A stretch of DNA of 64,000 nt from an uncultured Duncaniella sp. (GTDB lineage Bacteria; Bacteroidota; Bacteroidia; Bacteroidales; Muribaculaceae): contig NZ_CAJTQC010000013.1 of NCBI RefSeq assembly GCF_910578445.1, positions 1-64,000 on the forward strand. The letters are read 5' to 3'. The position numbers were made by a program, and so were the translations under genes. Numbering within the stretch: position 1 is the first letter of the stretch; the number at the start of each line of letters is the position of its first letter. Of the stretch, positions 16,080 through 23,705 are shown in pieces. Below the pieces are notes generated by a model, which did no database searches, was not told where the DNA came from, and was given only the letters and a program-made list of their open reading frames with translations.

Positions 16080-18248
16080 ATGAACCATCAGACATTTTTA
16101 GCATTAGCTTGTATCGCCTTAGGGGCAAACGGTCTGTCAGGTGCGGAAAAACTGACATCTCCCGACGGAGACATATCGCTGACATTCGAACTGCGCGACG
16201 GACGTCCCACTTATTTTGTCGACTTCAAAGGCAAGGAAGTGATTGCCCCCTCCGGACTCGGATTTGACCTTTTCAGTGAATCAGGCCGAAACAGCTTTGA
16301 CCAGCAGGGTAAGAAAGCAGCTGCCGACGCTCTGTCGCTGAAAGACGGATTCGAACTCGTCAACACCACCCGCGACAGTGTCGATGAAAACTGGGAACCT
16401 GTCTGGGGCGAAGAGACTCTCATCCGTAACAATTACAACGAGATGTCAGTCACTCTGCGCCAACCTGCCTTCGACCGCACGATGGTGGTAAGATTCAGGG
16501 TATATGACGACGGTATCGGTTTCCGTTATGAATTTCCCGGACAGCCCAACCTCAACTATTTTGTCATAGCAGAGGAGGATACGGAGTTTGCCATGACCGG
16601 CGACCACACCGCCTACTGGATTCCCGGCGACTACGACACTCAGGAATACAATTACACAAAATCACGTCTGAGCGAAATCCGCGGTCTGTTTCCCTCAAAA
16701 ATCAATCCTGACAACGCCTCGACCACCCCGTTCTCCCCGACAGGTGTGCAGACAGCACTCCAGCTGAAAACAGACGACGGCATATATCTCAACATACATG
16801 AGGCCGGGACTATCGACTACCCGACCATGCACCTCAACCTCAACGACACAACCATGACTTTCCACTCATGGCTGACACCCGACAATCAGGGGCGGAAAGG
16901 CTACATGCAGACCCCGACCACAACCCCTTGGCGCTCGGTAATCATCACCGATGATGCACGCGACATCCTTGCCTCACGCCTCATCTACAACCTCAACGAC
17001 CCGACCAAGTATGAGGATACATCTTGGATCAAGCCGGTGAAATATATCGGTGTGTGGTGGGAGATGATCACCGGGGCAGGCTCTTGGAACTACACCGACG
17101 ACGTATATTCAGTGAAACTCGGCGAGACAGACTACACAAAGACTAAGCCCAACGGACGACACAGCGCCAACACCGAAAAGGTGAAACGCTACATCGACTT
17201 CGCGGCTGAACACGGTTTTGACCAAGTGCTCGTCGAAGGCTGGAACGAAGGCTGGGAAGACTGGTTCGGACAATCGAAAGACTACGTGTTTGACTTCGTG
17301 ACCCCCTATCCCGACTTTGATCTGAAAGGTCTCAACGAGTATGCTCATTCAAAAGGCGTGAAGCTCATGATGCACCACGAGACTTCCGGCTCGGTCCGCA
17401 ACTACGAACGCCACATGGAAAAAGCCTATCAGCTCATGAACGACTACGGTTATAATGCTGTGAAGAGCGGCTATGTCGGCAACATGATTCCACGCGGAGA
17501 GTATCATTATTCACAGTGGCTCAACAACCACTACCTGCATGCCGTGAAGGAAGCTGCAAAACACAAAATCATGGTCAACGCCCATGAGGCAAGCCGTCCG
17601 ACCGGTCTCGCCCGCACATATCCCAACCTTATCGGCAACGAGAGCGCACGCGGAACAGAGTATCAGGCAATGGGAGGCAACGACAAGACCCATACTTCGA
17701 TTCTTCCGTTCACCCGTCTGCAAGGCGGTCCGATGGACTACACTCCCGGCATATTCGAATTCGACCTTTCTACCTTCACCCCTGGCAACAATTCCAAAAT
17801 CGCATCAACCATTCCCGGACAGCTCGCGCTCTACGTCACCATGTACAGCCCGCTCCAGATGGCTGCCGACCTTCCCGAACATTATGAAAAGCATCTCGAT
17901 GCCTTCCAGTTCATCAAAGATGTCCCCGTCGAGTGGGAACGCTCGGTCTATCTCGAAGCCGAACCGATGGACTATGTGACAGTTGCGCGCAAGGACAAGA
18001 ATTCCGACGAATGGTATGTCGGCTCTACCGCCGGCACTGCCGACCGCAAGAGCGACATCTCACTCTCCTTCCTCGATCCGGGCAGGAAATATGAAGCTAC
18101 CATCTATGCCGAAGCTCCGGATGCCAACACAGTCGACGGCCAGACCCGATACACAATCACCAGAAAGACCGTGACTTCGAAATCAAAGTTAAGCATCCAC
18201 GAGCTTGCCGGAGGAGGCTATGCGATTTCAATCAAACCTCTTTCATAA
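16080..18248 (+). CDS. Glycoside hydrolase family 97 (SusB-like alpha-glucosidase)
   Basis: The 722-residue periplasmic enzyme has a signal peptide, an N-terminal beta-sandwich (SPDGDISLTFELRDGRPTY) and the GH97 barrel. Barrel motifs are VWWEMITG, VEGWNEGWEDW, HHETSGSVRNYE, NAHEASRPTGLARTYPN and GNESARGTEYQAMGG. Glutamates in the last three stretches match the acidic residues used by inverting SusB-type members, and I see no aspartate replacing HHETSG as in retaining alpha-galactosidases. An alpha-glucosidase is therefore favoured (inference). It ends in a strong terminator. Confidence 0.92.
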   Translation: MNHQTFLALACIALGANGLSGAEKLTSPDGDISLTFELRDGRPTYFVDFKGKEVIAPSGLGFDLFSESGRNSFDQQGKKAAADALSLKDGFELVNTTRDSVDENWEPVWGEETLIRNNYNEMSVTLRQPAFDRTMVVRFRVYDDGIGFRYEFPGQPNLNYFVIAEEDTEFAMTGDHTAYWIPGDYDTQEYNYTKSRLSEIRGLFPSKINPDNASTTPFSPTGVQTALQLKTDDGIYLNIHEAGTIDYPTMHLNLNDTTMTFHSWLTPDNQGRKGYMQTPTTTPWRSVIITDDARDILASRLIYNLNDPTKYEDTSWIKPVKYIGVWWEMITGAGSWNYTDDVYSVKLGETDYTKTKPNGRHSANTEKVKRYIDFAAEHGFDQVLVEGWNEGWEDWFGQSKDYVFDFVTPYPDFDLKGLNEYAHSKGVKLMMHHETSGSVRNYERHMEKAYQLMNDYGYNAVKSGYVGNMIPRGEYHYSQWLNNHYLHAVKEAAKHKIMVNAHEASRPTGLARTYPNLIGNESARGTEYQAMGGNDKTHTSILPFTRLQGGPMDYTPGIFEFDLSTFTPGNNSKIASTIPGQLALYVTMYSPLQMAADLPEHYEKHLDAFQFIKDVPVEWERSVYLEAEPMDYVTVARKDKNSDEWYVGSTAGTADRKSDISLSFLDPGRKYEATIYAEAPDANTVDGQTRYTITRKTVTSKSKLSIHELAGGGYAISIKPLS

Positions 18249-18303
18249 GATGAAGCCCCACCCTTCTCACTATAATTTATTTATGAATCCAATATAGTCA
18301 AAA

Positions 18304-18376
18304 TAGCCTGCATCAATGACCACCGGACAAGACAGATGACAATCCGGCCGTCACGGATGCGGGCTAATTTTTCTTT
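18304..18376 (+). terminator. Nested hairpin terminator after the GH97 gene
   Basis: TAGCCTGCATC (18304-18314) pairs with GATGCGGGCTA (18356-18366). Inner TGAC/GTCA and CGGA/TCCG pairs extend it, and a T-rich tail (ATTTTTCTTTT) follows. Confidence 0.8.
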
Positions 18377-18500
18377 TACTCTCCAACCTCATCGCTTACC
18401 GAGTTTAAAATCATCACTTAAAAACGACATCAGTAACGAAATAATGCAAACTATTACAATCTTAGTAACTATAATTTAACCATAACTAATCAACTGCAAA

Positions 18501-20972
18501 ATGCGAAAATCTTTACTTATCCTTTCGTTTGTTGGCTTGATAGGAAGCTCAGTAGACGCACGCACACTTACACCGGCCGAGGCTCTCGCAAGGGCACTCG
18601 ACAACGGTAAAACGTCAGCATCCCACCGCGCTCCACTACGCAAGTCTCCGATCCTGACCGTAGGCGAACAGAATTCGCCTTCGCTCTATGTATTCGACCA
18701 AGGCAGCGAAGGCTACCTCGTAGTCTCGGCCGACGACGTAGCCGCTCCAGTGCTCGGCTACAGCACTACGGGCACTATCGACCCCGACAACATGCCTGAC
18801 AACCTGCGATGGTGGCTGAGCCAGTATAAAGCCGAAATCGAAGCCGCTACAAAAAACGGCACACCGGCCTATTCTCAATACAGCGGCAACGACCGTGCCC
18901 CTATCAAACCTCTTTTGAAGACCCTTTGGGATCAGGGCGAACCCTACAACAACGACTGTCCGCAATTAGCAGGCAACTACACCGTGACCGGCTGCGTGGC
19001 CACCGCAATGGCTCAGGTCATGAAATATCATGAATGGCCTGCATCATTCAACGCAGACTTCTCATACACATGGACTACAGCGCAAAGCAACCTCGTCTGG
19101 AAAGAAGACAACGTCACTTTCGACTGGGCAAATATGCTTGATGTCTACAACCGCGGACAATATAACAACACTCAGGCAGCCGCAGTGGCGAAACTGATGA
19201 AAGCATGCGGCTACTCGGTCAATATGAACTATGACATCCCGCAACGCGGAGGTTCAGGAGCACCGTCAATCACAATCCCTCTCGCCCTTGTCAACACATT
19301 CGGCTATGACAAAGACGCTCACATCGAGTTCCGCTCTTTCTACGGCCTTGACGAATGGGAGACAATCATCTATGACAACCTTAAGGAATGTGGCCCGGTA
19401 ATCTATTCAGGCGCGAACGGAAGCGGAGCAGGCCACTGCTTCGTCTGCGACGGTTACCAGTCTGACGGATACTTCCACTTCAACTGGGGATGGAGCGGCA
19501 TGAGCGACGGTTATTTCCGTCTCACAGCCCTCGACCCGTCGTCGCAGGGCATCGGCGGCAGCACTGACGGCTATAACATCGGTCAGGACATCGTGGTAGG
19601 CATCAGAAAGCCATTGTCCAATTCCAATAACAGCTACATAGTCTGCGAAGGTCAGTTCAGCGCAGAGGTATCTACAGATAACGTGCTTAAAATCAACGGT
19701 CCGTTCTATAATTTCTCGCCTGTTGAATTTATCGGACAGATTGGCCTCCGCATAGATGACAGCAACGGCAATGCCATTGATGAATTATTCCTCCCGCTTG
19801 ACACCATCAGTCCTTATTCCGGCTACAGCGGATTTTCCGTACAGCTTTCATTACCGAAAGGCGACTATCGTCTGTATCCCGTCTACAAGCCATACAACGG
19901 CTTTTCGGAAATCATCGCCACTCATGCCGACCATCCGGGCTACATACTCCTACACAGCAACGGTGTAGCCATTACAGCTGAAGTTCCCGAAGTCGGAGTA
20001 TACTCAGTCGAAAATCTTAAATTTGAAACGCCTCTCTATCAGGGATATGGATTCACGGTTACAGGCAACGCTCTGTGGACCGGACCTCTGAGCGTCTCAC
20101 AAACCATTTTCGGCGTACTGCTCTCAGGCACTACATCAGACACGACAGTGGCCATCGGTGAAGAAATGGCTCAGGAATTCTCCGCCAACAGCGTCGCAAG
20201 CCCGTTTGAATATCAGACTACATGGACGCAGACAATCCCCGAATTCTCGACAGGCATTCCGGAAGGCTCTTACTATTTCGCCATGGCTATTATCGATAAC
20301 AACAGTCCCAACGGAATCAAGCTGATTTGCGAACCACAGCAAGTGACCATGCAGCCCAATCCCGGCACATCCGTGATTTCGAGCCCCATCTGGAGTATCG
20401 AGAACGCCACTGCCGTCATCCCCGACAATATCAAGGTATCTATGGTCGTAGCGTGCAGCTCAGGATATTTCTTCAACCGGATTCCCGTCTATGTACTCGG
20501 TCCGATACTCCCCGGAGTCACTTCCTACTCACCCGCGATATTCTACTCCGACCGCATCTCTCTTTCAGCCGGAGAGAAAAAGATTGTCGATTTCACAATC
20601 CAGATGCCCAACGCTCTTCCCGGAGAGAAATATCAGGCATTCCTTGTAAATCCCGTCAACAACAATGAACTATCAGGCAACCGCATCAATTTCACAATCA
20701 GCAACCAGACAGGCATTTCCGACATCCTGACCGACGCACCGTGCGGAGTGAGCGCGAGTCCCAACCCCGCCCATGACCATACAGTCATCACTGCCGGAAG
20801 CGAGATCACACGCATCGACATTGCGTCACTCTCAGGCAGCTATGTCTCTCTCCCGATTGAAATCAACGGTTCAAGCGCCCGTATCGATGTGACCGGACTT
20901 ACCCCCGGACTTTATATCGCCCGCGTGGCAACAGCCGGCGGTGTCGAATCTGTCAAGATAATCAAGAAATAA
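18501..20972 (+). CDS. Secreted C10-family cysteine peptidase (streptopain-like) with T9SS-like tail
   Basis: This 823-residue protein is an exported papain-fold protease. It has a signal peptide (about 1-20), an inhibitory propeptide of the Spi type (about 21-130: GYLVVSADD, APVLGYS) and the catalytic domain. The nucleophile Cys165 lies in VTGCVATAMAQVMKYHEWP, the catalytic His312 in GAGHCFVCDGY, and FHFNWGWSG follows. After several beta-rich domains the C-terminus (SPNPAHDHTV..., GLYIARV..., VKIIKK) resembles a type A sorting domain of the type IX secretion system. It is followed one base later by a lipoprotein gene. Confidence 0.9.
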   Translation: MRKSLLILSFVGLIGSSVDARTLTPAEALARALDNGKTSASHRAPLRKSPILTVGEQNSPSLYVFDQGSEGYLVVSADDVAAPVLGYSTTGTIDPDNMPDNLRWWLSQYKAEIEAATKNGTPAYSQYSGNDRAPIKPLLKTLWDQGEPYNNDCPQLAGNYTVTGCVATAMAQVMKYHEWPASFNADFSYTWTTAQSNLVWKEDNVTFDWANMLDVYNRGQYNNTQAAAVAKLMKACGYSVNMNYDIPQRGGSGAPSITIPLALVNTFGYDKDAHIEFRSFYGLDEWETIIYDNLKECGPVIYSGANGSGAGHCFVCDGYQSDGYFHFNWGWSGMSDGYFRLTALDPSSQGIGGSTDGYNIGQDIVVGIRKPLSNSNNSYIVCEGQFSAEVSTDNVLKINGPFYNFSPVEFIGQIGLRIDDSNGNAIDELFLPLDTISPYSGYSGFSVQLSLPKGDYRLYPVYKPYNGFSEIIATHADHPGYILLHSNGVAITAEVPEVGVYSVENLKFETPLYQGYGFTVTGNALWTGPLSVSQTIFGVLLSGTTSDTTVAIGEEMAQEFSANSVASPFEYQTTWTQTIPEFSTGIPEGSYYFAMAIIDNNSPNGIKLICEPQQVTMQPNPGTSVISSPIWSIENATAVIPDNIKVSMVVACSSGYFFNRIPVYVLGPILPGVTSYSPAIFYSDRISLSAGEKKIVDFTIQMPNALPGEKYQAFLVNPVNNNELSGNRINFTISNQTGISDILTDAPCGVSASPNPAHDHTVITAGSEITRIDIASLSGSYVSLPIEINGSSARIDVTGLTPGLYIARVATAGGVESVKIIKK

Positions 20973-20973
20973 C

Positions 20974-21591
20974 ATGTCAGGACAGTCATTCATTCCGGCA
21001 ATCATCTTACTAACCACAGCCGTAGGTTGTTCCACCTCTAAAACCGGCATGTCCGTGTCTCCGTCGGAAGGAGGCACGGCCGTCGGGTGGAACCACAGGC
21101 ATGAGGTGGAAAAAACCGACACCACGACGACGATACTCCTCCCGGGACAAAGCAATCCGGGGGGAATACGTGGCGGAGGACAGTCGGCAGAAATACCGAA
21201 AGTCAGAATCTATAAGACCAACGGCAACTATGCCGACAATGTTCCCGTGACGCTCGACGCATCACGCACCAAGCTCCTGTCGTTTCCCGCGCCGTCCGAT
21301 CTGCGTGGAAGTGCCCCAGTAAAACTCGACAACGGCTTTCTGCTTGACCGTCGTGGAGTAGGACCGGCAACCGCCTTCACTCGTTGGACCTACAAGGAAT
21401 ACTCCGCCCTTCCCGCCACACCCGGGACAAAGGAAATAATGGACAACCTCATTCCCGGAGCGGCTGTAACGGAGCTATATGAGATGCCGTTCACAATCGG
21501 CACTCCGGATGCCGCCGAGCGATGCAACGAACTCATCAAAGAAGGTCTGCCGGGCTGCACACCCTTGCTTCAGGGTGTGGAGCTAAAATAG
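20974..21591 (+). CDS. Putative lipoprotein paired with the C10 peptidase
   Basis: The 205-residue protein has a short hydrophobic leader ending in a lipobox-like TTAVGC, so it is probably lipid-anchored at Cys19. A Gly/Thr-rich linker follows and then a compact domain (IPKVRIYKTNGNYADNV to the end). I do not recognise the domain. Only one base separates its ATG from the peptidase stop, so the two are almost certainly co-translated. A link to the protease (inhibitor, chaperone or anchor) is inference. A strong terminator follows. Confidence 0.75.
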   Translation: MSGQSFIPAIILLTTAVGCSTSKTGMSVSPSEGGTAVGWNHRHEVEKTDTTTTILLPGQSNPGGIRGGGQSAEIPKVRIYKTNGNYADNVPVTLDASRTKLLSFPAPSDLRGSAPVKLDNGFLLDRRGVGPATAFTRWTYKEYSALPATPGTKEIMDNLIPGAAVTELYEMPFTIGTPDAAERCNELIKEGLPGCTPLLQGVELK

Positions 21592-21611
21592 AAGCCGGAT
21601 AACCTCCATAA

Positions 21612-21650
21612 AAAAATCACGGACAGCATCAACCGCTGTCCGTGATTTTT
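21612..21650. terminator. Bidirectional terminator between the lipoprotein and nucleoside kinase genes
   Basis: A perfect 16-bp stem (21612-21627 with 21635-21650) around a 7-base loop has an A-run on the left and a T-run on the right, suiting both convergent transcripts. Confidence 0.9.
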
Positions 21651-21670
21651 CATGTATATTCTATTGATTT

Positions 21671-23338
21671 TCAATAATGGAACGACGAGCCGCCGAGGAA
21701 TTCACGAAGCAGAGAGGTAGGCGGAATAAGCGTCGACGGAATCGGTGAGAAATAGCCCAGAAACTTGCGCAGGCGATAAGCCTCGGCATATTCCGGCACA
21801 TCGCGCGGAACACTTCTCAACACCTTGTCGGCTTCATCGCGCATGACCCCAAGTTCAAACAGCAGCGACGAGTTGAACATCGAATCTGCATTTTCCTGAT
21901 AAGGGAAAATCCACTTCTCCTCACCACGGCGTACACTCGGCCAGCGGCGTATAGTCTCAAGGGCATTCGTCCCGCGATATTTGTAATCCCTGATAATCCG
22001 TCGCAACAGACGGTTGTCGGTGGTCGAAACCCAATTGTGGTCATCGATGGCAAGGGTTGTCAGAGCCGAGACATAAATCCGGTATTTCATCGCCGGGTCG
22101 ACATCGCGTGTCAACTCGGGATTAAGGCCGTGGATGCCTTCTATGAGCAATATGGAAGTCGAATCGAGTTTTATAATCTCCTTGCGGTATTCTCTCTCGC
22201 CACGCTCAAAATTGTAGTAGGGCAACTCTACAGCCTCCCCTTTTATCAGTTTATTGAGATGTTCATTGAACAGCTCAAGGTCAAGGGCGAAAAGCGACTC
22301 ATAGTCATACTCGCCACTCTCATCGAGCGGAGTATGGTGACGGTCAACGAAATAATTGTCAAGCGAAATCATCACCGGCTTCAACAGATTGGTCAGCAAC
22401 TGGACTGCCAGACGTTTGGTAAATGTGGTCTTGCCTGATGACGACGGCCCGGCGATAAGCACCACCCTCGCACCGCCTTGATGATACCGCTCGGTAATCT
22501 TATCGGCAATAGCGCCGATATATTTCGTGTGGAGAGCTTCAGCCACATTTATCATCATCGCCCTGCCGTTGCCTGCGGCAACTTCATTCACATCACCGGC
22601 ATCGCAAATGCCTATGATATGGTTGAATTCGAGATAATCCGTAAACGCCCTGTAGAGCTTAGGCTGAGAGAGAGGGATGGTCGGACGGGAAGGATCGGCC
22701 AGATCCGGCCCGAGCAGCAGCAGTCCCTCCTCGTAGGGAACAATGTCGAAAACCCCGAGCATACCGGTCCTCGGCACGAGATTGCCGTTGTAGGTGTCAC
22801 AAATGCCGTCGAGACGATAATAGACCGTATAAAGTTCATTGAGAGTCTCAAGCAACTTGACTTTCTCATGAAGCCCCTGTCCCCTCATAATCTCGATGAC
22901 ATCCTTGGTGAGACGCTCCTTGCGCTCAAATGGAAGGTCGCGCTCGACAAGAGCACGCATGCCCTCCTTTAGACGGACACAGACCTCACGGTCAACATCA
23001 ATTCCTTTCAACCGGCAGTAATAGCCGCGCGAAACTGAATGACTTATGACAAGCCTTACACCCGGATAAAGGGAAGCCACCGTGCGATAGAGCATCATAC
23101 ACAGCGAACGTATGTAGCAACGATGCCCCGAAGGAGAGTCAACCGGCAGGAATTCAACCATCTTTGGCGTGAAAACAGGAAACGAAAGGTCTACGGCCTT
23201 GTTGTTGACACGCGCGCAGACCGGCACAAAGGGTATCCGCGTTCTGACCTCTTCGTATATATCACTTAAAGTCATTCCTCCGTTGACAGGCAGATATTCG
23301 CCGATATTGGCGCAGTAAACTTTCAGCTGATTACTCAT
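21671..23338 (-). CDS. TGS-containing nucleoside (uridine) kinase
   Basis: The 555-residue protein combines an N-terminal TGS-like domain (about 1-65), a segment like the ThrRS/AlaRS second additional domain (ISHSVSRGYYC near 97-107), and a C-terminal phosphoribulokinase/uridine kinase domain with P-loop IAGPSSSGKTT (295-305). It probably phosphorylates uridine or a related nucleoside; the role of the tRNA-synthetase-like part is not known. It has its own minus-strand -7 element and diverges from pheT. Confidence 0.85.
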   Translation of the reverse strand: MSNQLKVYCANIGEYLPVNGGMTLSDIYEEVRTRIPFVPVCARVNNKAVDLSFPVFTPKMVEFLPVDSPSGHRCYIRSLCMMLYRTVASLYPGVRLVISHSVSRGYYCRLKGIDVDREVCVRLKEGMRALVERDLPFERKERLTKDVIEIMRGQGLHEKVKLLETLNELYTVYYRLDGICDTYNGNLVPRTGMLGVFDIVPYEEGLLLLGPDLADPSRPTIPLSQPKLYRAFTDYLEFNHIIGICDAGDVNEVAAGNGRAMMINVAEALHTKYIGAIADKITERYHQGGARVVLIAGPSSSGKTTFTKRLAVQLLTNLLKPVMISLDNYFVDRHHTPLDESGEYDYESLFALDLELFNEHLNKLIKGEAVELPYYNFERGEREYRKEIIKLDSTSILLIEGIHGLNPELTRDVDPAMKYRIYVSALTTLAIDDHNWVSTTDNRLLRRIIRDYKYRGTNALETIRRWPSVRRGEEKWIFPYQENADSMFNSSLLFELGVMRDEADKVLRSVPRDVPEYAEAYRLRKFLGYFSPIPSTLIPPTSLLREFLGGSSFHY

Positions 23339-23360
23339 GATGCGATGAATTTATTTTCCT

Positions 23361-23368
23361 CAAAGTTA
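23361..23368 (-). promoter_or_regulatory. -7 promoter element of the nucleoside kinase gene
   Basis: On the minus strand this reads TAACTTTG, 22 bases before the ATG (23338). Confidence 0.6.
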
Positions 23369-23601
23369 ACTCCGCTTTTGTTTAAATTTTGTAAACAATA
23401 TTTTTTAATGAGTTAACTTACGTTAATTTAAGTCTTTTCTATGAATTTAACGGAAATAACTGCGATATTGTTCAGCATCTCCAAAAGTATGGCCGTCTAA
23501 AAAATCCCCTTTGGCCATGACCTCATGCAAATCAGGCCTGCACAACCGAATTATTGCTTATCTTTTCAGGTTTAATTTGCCGATAGTTTGCCGATATTTC
23601 G

Positions 23602-23610
23602 TAACTTTGC
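23602..23610 (+). promoter_or_regulatory. -7 promoter element of pheT
   Basis: TAACTTTGC lies 91 bases before pheT. TTTG copies at 23576 and 23587 are candidate -33 elements, at loose spacing. Confidence 0.65.
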
Positions 23611-23616
23611 ACATCT

Positions 23617-23669
23617 TTTGCCGTCGCATGCAGGCCAAATGGCAGAACTTGAGCAGTGCGAACGGCAAA
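23617..23669 (+). promoter_or_regulatory. Leader hairpin in the pheT 5' UTR
   Basis: TTTGCCGTCGCA (23617-23628) pairs with TGCGAACGGCAAA (23657-23669) with one bulged base. It contains the start codon of the short upstream ORF. No T-run follows, so it is not a simple terminator. Confidence 0.5.
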
Positions 23670-23705
23670 TTCCAGATTAACCGAATATTCCAACCATTGT
23701 CATGA
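23628..23705 (+). CDS. Short upstream ORF overlapping the pheT start
   Basis: This 25-codon frame starts with ATG 11 bases after the expected transcription start, and its TGA stop overlaps the pheT ATG (ATGA, 23702-23705). It includes two Phe codons (15 and 21) and one Trp codon. It may be a leader peptide that couples or tunes pheT translation; translation is not proven. Confidence 0.4.
   Translation: MQAKWQNLSSANGKFQINRIFQPLS

Larger units (their letters stand above)
23339..23701. other. Divergent regulatory region between the nucleoside kinase and pheT
   Basis: These 363 bases hold a minus-strand -7 element for the kinase, an AT-rich central stretch with nothing recognisable, the pheT promoter (23602-23610), a leader hairpin (23617-23669) and a short upstream ORF (23628-23705). 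The last three are listed separately. Confidence 0.6.

Noticed and set aside
23639..23680. 13-codon second candidate leader peptide in the pheT 5' UTR
   Set aside because: It contains no Phe codon and does not meet the pheT start, unlike the 25-codon frame in another phase.
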